The position numbers and the translations under genes are program-made. This document shows positions 1-7,778 of a stretch of DNA of 19,075 nt, piece by piece. Where the stretch lies: assembly GCA_905236445.1 (NCBI GenBank), contig CAJOPQ010000019.1, forward strand, positions 1 to 19,075. The letters run 5' to 3'. Source of the DNA: an uncultured Clostridia bacterium. GTDB lineage: Bacteria > Bacillota > Clostridia > Christensenellales > UBA1242. The notes under the pieces were generated by a model. That model made no database searches. It saw nothing but the letters and a program-made list of their open reading frames with translations, and was not told the origin of the DNA. Numbering within the stretch: the stretch's first letter is position 1; every line of letters begins with the position of its first letter.

Positions 1-268
1 GAACCTTGTTTCCTGGGCCAAGTCAGCCTATAAGTAAGTAGGGCTGAAGACAATTTGTTTGTTAGTTTTTCAATCTTCTTCCTTCTATGCTTAGAGTAAG
101 TTGAAATGACCTCCTTGATCAGCAAGTAAGCGAGCGGTAGTTCAGTCTCCGACAAGTGAGGCCGAATAGCCCCTGGTGTCCTTTTCCTTCTAAACTAGCC
201 ACTCTCGCTTGACTCTTCTAGTGAGCAAGCAAACTGGTCGGGGAACAGGGTCGGATCAAAGTAAGGAA
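1..268. other. Compositionally foreign stretch, no gene seen
   Basis: No convincing gene is present. Bases 1-240 are about 45% G+C (109 of 240, counted by eye), whereas intergenic DNA elsewhere in the window is far more A+T-rich. The short word AAGTAAG occurs at 32-38, 124-130 and 259-265, with related words such as GAGTAAG near 94-100. The texture ends around 266-275, where a kinase-like reading frame becomes plausible. It could be foreign DNA joined to the gene by recombination or an assembly chimera at the contig end. To my eye it resembles plant organellar intergenic DNA, but that is an impression only. Confidence 0.45.
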
Positions 269-329
269 TGGTAAAACTGGTTTTCGACAACTTAATAAAC
301 CTGACTTCAAGATTCACGTAATAGGTCCT

Positions 330-1154
330 GTGGATTATTTGTGTTATGGAAGAAAAAGTTATTACTTCAAGCATCTTGATGATGCTAATGAACTTCTGCA
401 ACACAAAAACTCTTTAGCACATAATAATGGTCAGTATTTGGCAGAGATAGTTGATGCTAAGGTTGTAAGACAATTTGGCATAGAGGCTCCTAATTATCAA
501 TTGGCTGAACTAGATGGAGTGAAGGGTGTTGTGTCGAAAGATTTCAATATGACGCATGGCAAAGTTGAAAGAATAAGTGATTATATTGATATATGTGATA
601 TTTCATTACAACAAATCAAAGATTTGGAGGAATATGCTTCATTTCCAGCAAAAACTAAAAAAGAACTTGAACTTGCATCATATTTAAGTGTTGGCATTGG
701 CAACGAAGATTGTCACAGTGGCAATATTGCCGTATACCATAACAGAAAAGATAATGGGGTAATACTATATGATTTTAGCTTTAGTTATCCAGCAGAAATT
801 ATGGATAAAAAGCATAGAAGTGCGACAAGAGACTATACTCAATCTTTCCGTAATAATATAACAGAATATGGAATAGAGAACAAAAGTAGGGGACAGTATC
901 TATATTATAATTATTTTAACGACCTTAACTATTCACAATATGTTGATACAAATGTTCTTAGAGAATATGTTACAAAATTAAAAGATTTGCTTAATCATGA
1001 TGCTTGCATGACTGAGGTTAGGGCAGAGATAAAAGATGAATATGGTGTATATCCTAGTTCCAAATTTACAGATCTTGTTAGATTTACATTAGAGACAACG
1101 GGCGAATATTTCGAGGATGCTTTGCAACAAAGGGAAAGGTATTTTGGTGAATAA
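330..1154 (+). CDS. HipA-like kinase-fold protein, 5' end uncertain
   Basis: This looks like a protein of the HipA C-terminal-domain family, which has a Ser/Thr protein kinase-like fold. Numbered from the GTG at 330, it shows a possible nucleotide-binding lysine in YYFKH (K14), a helix glutamate in YLAEI (E39), a catalytic-loop-like NEDCHSGN (D127, H129, N132) and a metal-binding DFS (148-150). No antitoxin or HipB-like gene is next to it. The GTG has no good ribosome binding site, and the frame stays open back to the TGA at 222-224. The upstream residues TGFRQLNKPDFKIHVIGP read like real protein, so the true start probably lies upstream or was lost where the foreign stretch 1-268 begins. The substrate is unknown. 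The family call is moderate; the start is doubtful. Confidence 0.6.
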   Translation: MDYLCYGRKSYYFKHLDDANELLQHKNSLAHNNGQYLAEIVDAKVVRQFGIEAPNYQLAELDGVKGVVSKDFNMTHGKVERISDYIDICDISLQQIKDLEEYASFPAKTKKELELASYLSVGIGNEDCHSGNIAVYHNRKDNGVILYDFSFSYPAEIMDKKHRSATRDYTQSFRNNITEYGIENKSRGQYLYYNYFNDLNYSQYVDTNVLREYVTKLKDLLNHDACMTEVRAEIKDEYGVYPSSKFTDLVRFTLETTGEYFEDALQQRERYFGE

Positions 1155-1176
1155 TTAATTTGTAACAATTAAATTT

Positions 1177-1208
1177 ACTGGCTAAAAGTAGCCAGTTTTT
1201 TATTTTTT
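1177..1208 (+). terminator. Intrinsic terminator after the HipA-like gene
   Basis: An 8-bp perfect stem (ACTGGCTA at 1177-1184, TAGCCAGT at 1189-1196) with a 4-nt loop is followed by a T-rich run to 1208. It lies 22 nt after the stop codon of the HipA-like gene. Confidence 0.85.
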
Positions 1209-1317
1209 GCATAAGTTTATATTTTTATAACATATTAAGAATTTTACCATTGTCTGTCCAGCAATAATTACTTGCATAGGCAAATTTGAAATTGTTGTGA
1301 TATTTTGTGAATTTTTA

Positions 1318-1346
1318 TTGACAATTCAGCATAAATAATATATAAT
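1318..1346 (+). promoter_or_regulatory. Consensus sigma-A promoter of greA
   Basis: TTGACA (1318-1323), a 17-nt spacer and TATAAT (1341-1346) match the vegetative consensus exactly. Transcription should start near 1353, giving a leader of about 60 nt before greA. Confidence 0.9.
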
Positions 1347-1365
1347 GTGTCGTAATTTTTAAATT

Positions 1366-1395
1366 TGGTGAAAGTGATTTCACTAGTATTTTTTT
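1366..1395 (+). promoter_or_regulatory. Hairpin plus U-tract in the greA leader, possible attenuator
   Basis: Bases 1366-1373 and 1378-1385 form an 8-bp stem with one G-U pair and a GTGA loop. Three bases later comes a run of seven T (1389-1395). It sits between the promoter and the greA ribosome binding site. The stem is weak, so termination would be partial. In E. coli the greA leader also contains a terminator that releases the small RNA GraL; here the similarity is only positional. Confidence 0.45.
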
Positions 1396-1414
1396 AAGGA
1401 GGCTTTGGTGTATT

Positions 1415-1894
1415 ATGGCAGAGCAAATTTATTTAACGAAAGAAGGATATAAGGAATTAGAAGCTAGATTGTTGTATCTAAAGAGTGAGGGTAGGGTTGC
1501 TGTCGCAGACAAGATCTCCGTTGCTCGTTCTTTTGGTGATATTAGTGAGAATAGTGAATATGATGCTGCTAGAGAAGAAGAAGCTATACTAGAGCAAGAA
1601 ATAGTAGAGATTGAGAACACTCTTAGAAATGCTAAGATTATCACCAAAGCAAGAGTTAATCAAGAAGTAGTTAATGTAGGTGCTACTGTCAAAGTTCATG
1701 ACAAAGAATTTGATGAAGAATTGACTTTCAAGATAATAGGAAGTTTTGAGTCCGATCCGTCAAAGGGACTTATTAGTAACGAGAGTCCAACAGGAAAAGC
1801 TTTGATTGGAAAAAGTGTAGGAGATTCTGTATCTGTAGAAGTACCGGGCACTAACTCTAAGATCACATACACAATATTAGATATCAATTACTAA
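1415..1894 (+). CDS. greA: Transcription elongation factor GreA
   Basis: GreA enters the RNA polymerase secondary channel and stimulates cleavage of backtracked transcripts. The 159-residue length is normal. The N-terminal coiled coil (about 1-75) carries the acidic tip motif GDISENSEYDAAREE (D42, E45), which positions the catalytic metal. The C-terminal FKBP-like domain follows, with the familiar features GSFESDP and SPTGKALIGKSVGDSV. The start ATG follows AAGGAGG (1396-1402) by 12 nt, which is long but has no better alternative in frame. The gene is transcribed alone, between its own promoter and terminator. Confidence 0.97.
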   Translation: MAEQIYLTKEGYKELEARLLYLKSEGRVAVADKISVARSFGDISENSEYDAAREEEAILEQEIVEIENTLRNAKIITKARVNQEVVNVGATVKVHDKEFDEELTFKIIGSFESDPSKGLISNESPTGKALIGKSVGDSVSVEVPGTNSKITYTILDINY

Positions 1895-1902
1895 TATTAT
1901 AG

Positions 1903-1933
1903 TCCACCGATAGGATATATTGGTGGATTTTTT
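1903..1933 (+). terminator. Intrinsic terminator of greA
   Basis: A 10-bp stem (TCCACCGATA from 1903, TATTGGTGGA ending 1927, one G-U pair) is followed by six T (1928-1933), directly after greA. Confidence 0.9.
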
Positions 1934-1986
1934 GTTGTTACAGGCTTATTTTATAAAAAAATTTAAGAAAAAATTTTGATAAATGG

Positions 1987-2015
1987 TTGTAACAAAACTT
2001 AATATATTGTATAAT
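1987..2015 (+). promoter_or_regulatory. Probable promoter of the hydCBA operon
   Basis: TATAAT at 2010-2015 is preceded by a 17-nt spacer and TTGTAA (1987-1992), four of six bases of a sigma-A -35. The leader to hydC would be about 110 nt. Confidence 0.6.
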
Positions 2016-2050
2016 ACTTCTGTGACTGAACGAAGCTCATTAGATGCTTT

Positions 2051-2087
2051 AAGAGATGTTAGATATATTGTTGACATTTCTTTTTTT
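2051..2087 (+). promoter_or_regulatory. Hairpin plus U-tract in the hyd leader, possible attenuator
   Basis: Bases 2051-2062 (AAGAGATGTTAG) pair with 2071-2082 (TTGACATTTCTT) over 12 bp, including three G-U pairs, with an 8-nt loop. A run of seven T (2081-2087) follows. The element lies between the promoter and the hydC start, where termination would reduce hydrogenase expression. No known riboswitch is recognised. Confidence 0.35.
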
Positions 2088-2129
2088 CTAGAGTAACGTT
2101 AATTTTATGAATATCACTGGGAGAAATGT

Positions 2130-2564
2130 ATGGATAATTGTAAAGATTGTGAACAAGGCAAACTTACAATTGTAGAGGCTTTGCAACTACAGATGAATAA
2201 GTATGGCTATATTTCAAAAGAAAGTATTTCACAAATTGCAAATGAATTGGGAAAGTCGGAGAGTGAAGTGTATGGCGTGGCCACATTTTATTCACAATTT
2301 TCTTTTACGCCAAAGGCAAAGTATAATATCTGCGTATGCACTGGAACAACCTGCTTTGTATTAGGCGCAGACAAAATTTTGGAAGAGGTTAAGCATCTTA
2401 CAGGAATAAGTGAGAATGAGACAAGTGAAGATGGCAAATGGAATCTTAGTACAGCTAGATGTTTAGGTTGTTGTGGACTTGCTCCTGTTATGACCATTAA
2501 TGGCAAAGTATATGGTAACTTAAAAGTTACGGATATTAAACAAGTTCTTGAGAGTTGTGAATAA
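2130..2564 (+). CDS. hydC: NADH-dependent [FeFe]-hydrogenase subunit HydC (NuoE-like)
   Basis: This is the small subunit of a trimeric soluble hydrogenase, homologous to NuoE (24 kDa) of complex I. The helical N-terminal part (about 10-60, with SESEVYGVATFYSQF) leads to a thioredoxin-like domain that binds one [2Fe-2S] cluster. The ligands are C70 and C75 (CTGTTC, Cx4C) and C111 and C115 (CLGCC, Cx3C). GGGAGA (2119-2124) precedes the ATG by 5 nt. Twelve bases separate its stop from hydB, and hydB's ribosome binding site overlaps the stop codon, so the genes are co-transcribed. It works with HydB in electron transfer at the flavin site. Confidence 0.93.
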   Translation: MDNCKDCEQGKLTIVEALQLQMNKYGYISKESISQIANELGKSESEVYGVATFYSQFSFTPKAKYNICVCTGTTCFVLGADKILEEVKHLTGISENETSEDGKWNLSTARCLGCCGLAPVMTINGKVYGNLKVTDIKQVLESCE

Positions 2565-2575
2565 GGAGTAATGTT

Positions 2576-4444
2576 ATGGATTTGAAACAATTAGAACAGA
2601 TTAAGCGAGATAGAAAACCTATAATAGATTTTAGAAAAAATTTAGATCCTAAGGCTGTTGAGAACTGTAGATACGAGATAATGATTTGTGGATCCACTGG
2701 TTGCCGTGCTTCTGGAAGTGGATCGGTATTTAACAAATTTGAACAAGTACTGAAAGACAAAAATATTACCGATGTCAAGGTTAACAATGCAGGGTGTTTT
2801 GGTCTTTGTGCTATGGGTCCTATAGTTATAGTATATCCACAAGCGACTTTCTATGTTAAGGTCAAAGAAAGCGATGTAGAAGAGATTGTTGAGAAACACA
2901 TAGTTGGTGGAGAACCAGTTGAAAGATTGCTTTGCCAAGACAAAGATGGCAACTTCTGTTATAATAAGCAAAGTGTTGAATTCTATAAGCAACAACAATT
3001 TATTGCAAGAATGAACAGTGAATATATTAATCCAGAGTGTATCGAAGACTATATTGCGCTTGACGGATATTTAGCTTTGCACAAAGTATTAACCAGTATG
3101 AAGCCAGAAGAAGTTATTGCAGAGGTCAAGAATTCTGGACTTCGTGGAAGAGGTGGTGCAGGATTCTCTACAGGAACTAAATGGGAACTTGCTAGAGCAA
3201 ATAGTGCTGATCAGAAATACGTAATATGCAATGCAGACGAGGGTGATCCTGGTGCATTTATGGATAGAAGTATCATCGAGGCTAATCCTCATGCAATAGT
3301 CGAAGCAATGGCTATTGCTGGGTATAGCATAGGTGCAACAACTGGAATTATTTATATTAGGGCAGAATATCCTCTTGCTGGAGAAAGAATCAAGAAAGCA
3401 ATTGCTGATGCAAAGCAACTAGGCCTATTAGGCAAGAATATTTTTGGATCAGGATTTGATTTCGATATTATTATCAAGCTTGGTGCAGGAGCATTTGTGT
3501 GTGGTGAAGAGACTGCACTTATTAGATCTTGTGAGGGGTATAGAGGTGAACCAACTAGCAAACCTCCATATCCAGCTGCTTGTGGTTACTTGGCTAAACC
3601 TACAGATATTAACAATGTAGAGACATTGGCTAATATTCCACACATTATATTAAAAGGTGCTGAGTGGTATTCAAGCATAGGAACTGAGAATAGTAAAGGA
3701 ACTAAAGTATTTGCATTGTCTGGCAAAGTCAACCATACTGGACTAGTTGAACTAGCTATGGGTAAAACTATCAGAGATATTGTCTTTGGAATTGGTGGAG
3801 GAATACCTAATGGCAAACAGTTTAAAGCTGTGCAAATGGGTGGACCAAGTGGTGGTTGTATAACTGCAAAAGATATTGATACGCCTATTGATTATGAGAG
3901 CTTAAAAGCTCTTGGCTCTATGATGGGATCTGGTGGAATGATCGTTATGGACGAAGATACTTGTATGGTAGATATCGCAAAGTTCTTTTTGGAGTTCTCC
4001 GTTGATGAGTCTTGTGGAAAGTGTACACCATGCAGAGTTGGCAATAAGAGACTACTAGAATTGTTGCAGAAGATTTGTGATGGCGAAGGCACAATGGAGG
4101 ATTTAACAGAACTAGAAGATCTAGCAAATTATGTTAAGACTAACTCACTTTGTGGCCTTGGTCAATGTTCTCCTAACCCAGTGTTGTCTACACTTAGATA
4201 TTTCCGTGATGAGTATGTAGAACATATTGTAGATAAGAAATGTAGAGCAGGCGTATGTAAGAACCTTGTGAAATATACTATCGATGCCAACAAGTGCAAA
4301 GGTTGTTCGGCATGTTCTAGAAAATGTCCAGTTAATGCTATTTGTGGCGAGATTAGATCACCATATCAAATTGATCAAAACATATGCGTTAAATGTGGCA
4401 CTTGTATTAATACTTGTAGATTTGGAGCAATAGAGAGGAAGTAA
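2576..4444 (+). CDS. hydB: NADH-dependent [FeFe]-hydrogenase subunit HydB (NuoF-like flavoprotein)
   Basis: HydB is the NAD(H)- and FMN-binding diaphorase subunit. At 622 residues it matches HydB of HydABC complexes. Order of domains: an N-terminal thioredoxin-like [2Fe-2S] domain (C38/C43 and C74/C78); the NuoF core with GRGGAGFSTGTKW (191-203) for NADH/FMN and CNADEGDPGAFMDR (218-231); an SLBB region; the [4Fe-4S] site C480-x2-C483-x2-C486 with C526; and a C-terminal two-[4Fe-4S] ferredoxin domain (CKGCSACSRKCP at 574-585, CVKCGTCINTCR at 604-615). A CRAGVC pair (556-561) may bind a further centre. AAGGAG lies 7 nt before the ATG. Family members can pair NADH with ferredoxin (electron bifurcation); whether this one does is inference. 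Confidence 0.95.
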   Translation: MDLKQLEQIKRDRKPIIDFRKNLDPKAVENCRYEIMICGSTGCRASGSGSVFNKFEQVLKDKNITDVKVNNAGCFGLCAMGPIVIVYPQATFYVKVKESDVEEIVEKHIVGGEPVERLLCQDKDGNFCYNKQSVEFYKQQQFIARMNSEYINPECIEDYIALDGYLALHKVLTSMKPEEVIAEVKNSGLRGRGGAGFSTGTKWELARANSADQKYVICNADEGDPGAFMDRSIIEANPHAIVEAMAIAGYSIGATTGIIYIRAEYPLAGERIKKAIADAKQLGLLGKNIFGSGFDFDIIIKLGAGAFVCGEETALIRSCEGYRGEPTSKPPYPAACGYLAKPTDINNVETLANIPHIILKGAEWYSSIGTENSKGTKVFALSGKVNHTGLVELAMGKTIRDIVFGIGGGIPNGKQFKAVQMGGPSGGCITAKDIDTPIDYESLKALGSMMGSGGMIVMDEDTCMVDIAKFFLEFSVDESCGKCTPCRVGNKRLLELLQKICDGEGTMEDLTELEDLANYVKTNSLCGLGQCSPNPVLSTLRYFRDEYVEHIVDKKCRAGVCKNLVKYTIDANKCKGCSACSRKCPVNAICGEIRSPYQIDQNICVKCGTCINTCRFGAIERK

Positions 4445-4446
4445 TT

Positions 4447-6126
4447 ATGAATATAACTATAAATGATAGAATTATTGAATGTGAGCCGGGCGAATTACTT
4501 ATAGAAGTTGCCAGAAAGAATAATATCGCAATTCCTACTCTGTGCTATTTGAAAGATGTATGCCATAGTTCTAATTGTAGGATATGCATGTGTGATGTTA
4601 ATGGTAGACTTATTCCTGCTTGTTCAGCAAAGGTATCTGAAAATATGGTTGTTAACACTGACAACGACAAAGTTAGGAATTCTAGAGTAAAGACATTGCA
4701 ACTTATTATGTCAACACATCACAAGGATTGTGATAATTGCGAAAAGAATAGAAAGTGTAAACTTCAAGATCTTTTCGAAGAATATGATGTTAAGCCATTC
4801 AATCAAAATTATGTTAAGAATACATATAGAATAGATGAAAGTTCACCTTGCATCATTAGAGACGATAATAAGTGCATACTTTGTGGAAGATGTATGAATG
4901 TATGTGCCAATACTCAGAGTGTTTATGCACTTTGCAAACAACAAAGAGGATTTAAAACATTCATGGGTTGTGCTTTTGATAACGATATTTTCGATAGTCC
5001 ATGCATTGGTTGTGGCCAATGTGTACTTGTTTGTCCAACAGGTGCTTTGATGGAAAATACAGAGATTAATCAGGTTAAGAAATTACTTAATAATCCAGAT
5101 TATTATGTAACTTGCCAAGTTGCCCCATCAGTACGTGTTGCTTTGGCTGAAGAATTTGGTGCGCCAATTGGAACTTTTGATGAGGGTAGAATGGTTACCG
5201 CATTGAAGAAACTTGGATTTAAGAAAGTTTTTGATATCAATATGGGTGCTGATTTTACAATATATGAAGAAGCAAATGAATTAATTGATCGTATACAAAA
5301 TGGTGGTAAATTGCCACAGTTTACTTCATGCTGTCCGGGTTGGTTTGCATTTATTGAGAAGAACTATCCAGATTTGAAAGAAAATTTGTCTACCTGCAAA
5401 AGCCCAACAGAGATGGTAGGAGCGTTAGTCAAAGATTATTTCTCAAAGCAAAATAATATCGCACAGGAGAATATAAAAGTAGTAGATATTATGCCTTGTA
5501 CTGCGAAGAAGCAAGAGAAGAAGAGGGCAACTGATGTGGATAATGCGTTGACAACAAGAGAACTTGCTAAGATGATCAAAGATGCAGGCATAGATTATAT
5601 GAATTTGGAGCCAAGTCCTTTTGATACACCATTCGATGAATATACATCAGCTGGACTAATCTTCGGTGTCTCTGGTGGTGTAATGGAAGCAGCACTAAGA
5701 TTTGCTGCAGAAAAGTTAACAGGCAATAAAGACAAAGTAGATTTCGAAGAAGTAAGAAATTCCAACGGAGTTAAGGAAGTTGAAGTAAAATGTGGAGAAG
5801 TTACTCTGCGTCTTGCTATTGTATCTGGTCTTGGCAATGCAAGAAGAGTAGTCGAGGAAATTAAATCTGGCAAGAAAAACTATGACTTTGTAGAAATAAT
5901 GGCTTGTCCGGGTGGTTGTATCAATGGTGGTGGTCAGCCATTTGTGGATTATGACAAAACACCAGTTGAAGAAGTAAAACGCCTTAGATCCAAGGCTATT
6001 ATGGATGCAGACAAAGGAGCAACTGCGAGAATAAGTAGTGAGAATAAGTTTATGACAGAATTGTATAATTCTTATATTAACAATAGAGAATTAGCACATA
6101 AATTGTTCCATTGGAGACATGAATAA
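4447..6126 (+). CDS. hydA: [FeFe]-hydrogenase catalytic subunit HydA
   Basis: This is the H2-producing or H2-oxidising subunit. Domains in order: a plant-type [2Fe-2S] domain (C33, C44, C47, C59); the His-ligated [4Fe-4S] site H91-x3-C95-x2-C98-x5-C104; two ferredoxin [4Fe-4S] clusters (CILCGRCMNVC at 143-153, CIGCGQCVLVCP at 186-197); then the H-cluster domain. Its signatures are intact: TSCCPGW (293-299; C295 should be the proton-relay cysteine), MPCTAKKQEKKR (349-360) and EIMACPGGCINGGGQP (483-498). The C-terminal small-subunit domain closes the protein. At 559 residues it lacks the extra C-terminal [2Fe-2S] domain of the Thermotoga HydA. Its start is 2 nt after the hydB stop. The HydE/F/G maturases it needs are not in the window. 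Confidence 0.96.
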   Translation: MNITINDRIIECEPGELLIEVARKNNIAIPTLCYLKDVCHSSNCRICMCDVNGRLIPACSAKVSENMVVNTDNDKVRNSRVKTLQLIMSTHHKDCDNCEKNRKCKLQDLFEEYDVKPFNQNYVKNTYRIDESSPCIIRDDNKCILCGRCMNVCANTQSVYALCKQQRGFKTFMGCAFDNDIFDSPCIGCGQCVLVCPTGALMENTEINQVKKLLNNPDYYVTCQVAPSVRVALAEEFGAPIGTFDEGRMVTALKKLGFKKVFDINMGADFTIYEEANELIDRIQNGGKLPQFTSCCPGWFAFIEKNYPDLKENLSTCKSPTEMVGALVKDYFSKQNNIAQENIKVVDIMPCTAKKQEKKRATDVDNALTTRELAKMIKDAGIDYMNLEPSPFDTPFDEYTSAGLIFGVSGGVMEAALRFAAEKLTGNKDKVDFEEVRNSNGVKEVEVKCGEVTLRLAIVSGLGNARRVVEEIKSGKKNYDFVEIMACPGGCINGGGQPFVDYDKTPVEEVKRLRSKAIMDADKGATARISSENKFMTELYNSYINNRELAHKLFHWRHE

Positions 6127-6143
6127 CATAATTTTATATTATG

Positions 6144-6170
6144 AGCCTACAAATCTTTGTAGGCTTTTTT
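6144..6170 (+). terminator. Intrinsic terminator of the hyd operon
   Basis: A 10-bp perfect inverted repeat (AGCCTACAAA at 6144-6153, TTTGTAGGCT at 6156-6165) ends in six T, 17 nt after the hydA stop. Confidence 0.92.
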
Positions 6171-6301
6171 ATTATGCAAATACTGTTATTTTGGCTTAAC
6201 AAAACGATATCTTGATATTTTCGATAATATATTATATGTCTTTTAGTTTTTTTAAATATTTTTTATTTGCTAAATTTATTTAACATTTTTTGGTAATTGT
6301 A

Positions 6302-6307
6302 TATAAT
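6302..6307 (+). promoter_or_regulatory. -10 element upstream of the oxidoreductase gene
   Basis: TATAAT at 6302-6307. The base run 17 nt upstream (TTTAAC, 6279-6284) is a poor -35. The surroundings are very A+T-rich, and the start codon is 33 nt downstream. Confidence 0.45.
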
Positions 6308-6340
6308 AATAGTATTAAATCAATCTAAGGAGAATGAAAA

Positions 6341-7396
6341 ATGAAAACATTAAAAGTTGCCCAAATTGGTTGTGGCAAAATGTCTGTCTACACAATGCGT
6401 TATGTAGAAGAGAAAGGTGGCAAAATTGTCTGTGCTTTTGATTGTAATCCAGCTGTTATTGGTAAGGACACATCAACTATTACAAAGACAGGTAAAAAGG
6501 GTGTAAAGATTGAAGATATCAAGAATATTGAAGCATCTTTAAAGAAAAATAAACCTGATGTTGCCATCATTACTACAATGAGTCTAATTAGCGATATTTA
6601 TCCATTAATGGAAGCTTGTGCTAAGTGCGGTGTTAATGCTATTTCAACTTGTGAGGAAGCATTCTTCCCTGCAAATTCTAATCCAACTTTAACAGCGAGA
6701 TTGGACAAATTGGCTAAGGCTAACAATTGTACTCTAACTGGTTCTGGTTATCAAGATACTTCTTGGGGTAGTCTAATTTCAGTACTTTGTGGATCTACTC
6801 ATAATATTAAGAAAATTAAGGGTAAATCTTCTTACAATGTAGAAGATTATGGTATCGCTCTTGCACAAGTTCATGGATCTGGACTTTCGCTAGAGGAATT
6901 CGATAAGCAAATTGCATCGGTAGATAGAATTTCTGACAAAGAGAGAAAGAAACTTATCGATAGTGGTGAGTATTCTCCATCTTATATGTGGACGGTTAAC
7001 GGCTGGCTTTGTGAGAAACTTGGTCTTCATGTTGTTAGTCAGACACAGAAGTGTGTTCCTCAGACATACAAGAAAGATTTGAAGTCGTCTACTCTGAACA
7101 TGACTATTAAGAAAGGTTATGCTACTGGTATGAGTGCAGTAGTAACAACTACTACCAAAGAAGGTATCGTAATCGAGTCAGAATGTATAGGAAAAGTATA
7201 TGGTCCAGACGAATTTGATCAGAATGAATGGACTGTAGAAGGAGAGCCAACTACAACTGTAGTAGTTAACAAACCTCAGACTGTTGAGATGACTTGTGCA
7301 AGTATTGTTAATAGGCTTCCTGATGTCGTAGCTGCTCCTGCTGGATATGTAACTACTGACAGATTGGCAGATATTAACTACAAGCTTCATATTTAG
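6341..7396 (+). CDS. DapB/2,4-diaminopentanoate dehydrogenase-like oxidoreductase
   Basis: This is an NAD(P)-dependent oxidoreductase with an N-terminal Rossmann domain (VAQIGCGKMSVYTMRYV, residues 6-22) and an acidic residue after the second strand (FDCNP). PDVAIITT marks a later strand of the fold. The whole 351-residue protein resembles the dihydrodipicolinate reductase/2,4-diaminopentanoate dehydrogenase group. That dehydrogenase acts in ornithine fermentation, but no other ornithine-pathway genes are here. It has its own terminator and stands alone, so the substrate is open; lysine biosynthesis or another amino-acid dehydrogenase role are alternatives. AAGGAG (6327-6332) precedes the ATG by 8 nt. 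The fold call is firm, the specific reaction is not. Confidence 0.65.
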   Translation: MKTLKVAQIGCGKMSVYTMRYVEEKGGKIVCAFDCNPAVIGKDTSTITKTGKKGVKIEDIKNIEASLKKNKPDVAIITTMSLISDIYPLMEACAKCGVNAISTCEEAFFPANSNPTLTARLDKLAKANNCTLTGSGYQDTSWGSLISVLCGSTHNIKKIKGKSSYNVEDYGIALAQVHGSGLSLEEFDKQIASVDRISDKERKKLIDSGEYSPSYMWTVNGWLCEKLGLHVVSQTQKCVPQTYKKDLKSSTLNMTIKKGYATGMSAVVTTTTKEGIVIESECIGKVYGPDEFDQNEWTVEGEPTTTVVVNKPQTVEMTCASIVNRLPDVVAAPAGYVTTDRLADINYKLHI

Positions 7397-7410
7397 TTAT
7401 TGATTATAAG

Positions 7411-7446
7411 AAATTGCTATGAGATTATCTCATAGCAATTTTTTTT
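7411..7446 (+). terminator. Strong intrinsic terminator after the oxidoreductase gene
   Basis: A 14-bp perfect stem (7411-7424 with 7428-7441), a 3-nt loop and T residues to 7446 form the strongest terminator in the window. Confidence 0.95.
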
Positions 7447-7561
7447 GCATGGTATAATGTGATATAAAAATGAATTTTTTACAATAGAAATTAATTATAG
7501 AATAAGTTAACTATTAGGTATACTGTAAATATATTGTTATTATAACTTAGCATCTTTGAAC

Positions 7562-7599
7562 AAAAAAAGAAAACCAAAATTGGTTTTCCTTTTTTTTTG
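7562..7599 (-). terminator. Terminator of the tRNA gene, possibly bidirectional
   Basis: GAAAACCAA (7569-7577) and TTGGTTTTC (7580-7588) form the stem. On the minus strand it is followed by seven T (plus-strand A at 7562-7568), just beyond the tRNA 3' end. A T-run on the plus strand (7590-7599) means it could also stop transcription from the left. Confidence 0.85.
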
Positions 7600-7600
7600 T

Positions 7601-7677
7601 TGGTAGCGGGGGCGGGACTTGAACCACGCGGCCTTTGGGTTATGAGCCCAACGAGCTACCATCTGCTCCACCCCGCG
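7601..7677 (-). tRNA. Initiator tRNA-Met (CAT), atypical T arm
   Basis: Read on the minus strand the gene starts CGCGGGG and ends in an encoded CCA. The anticodon loop is CTCATAA (CAT). It is called initiator rather than elongator because three G-C pairs (GGG/CCC) close the anticodon stem and the 1:72 pair is mismatched (C opposite T here; C:A in E. coli). The D arm GAGC/GCTC is sound. The T arm is odd: the 3' side CCCGC is opposed by GCGTGG, so one base (plus-strand A7626) must bulge. The D loop is one base shorter than in E. coli tRNA-fMet, so the total is still 77. Confidence 0.93.
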
Positions 7678-7720
7678 ATATAATATATGCTATAGATTTA
7701 ATCTCTAATAACATATATAT

Positions 7721-7748
7721 TTTATATTATATTAAGCGAAAATGTCAA
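7721..7748 (-). promoter_or_regulatory. Promoter of the initiator tRNA gene
   Basis: On the minus strand TTGACA (plus 7743-7748), a 16-nt spacer and TATAAA (plus 7721-7726) form a good sigma-A promoter. It lies in the gap between the divIC stop and the tRNA, so the tRNA has its own promoter even if divIC transcripts run through it. Confidence 0.75.
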
Positions 7749-7778
7749 TACATTTATTCAATTTTGTTTGTAATTTTC

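Noticed and set aside
195..404. 69-codon minus-strand ORF at the left end
   Set aside because: It spans the compositional junction, has no motif and overlaps the HipA-like frame.
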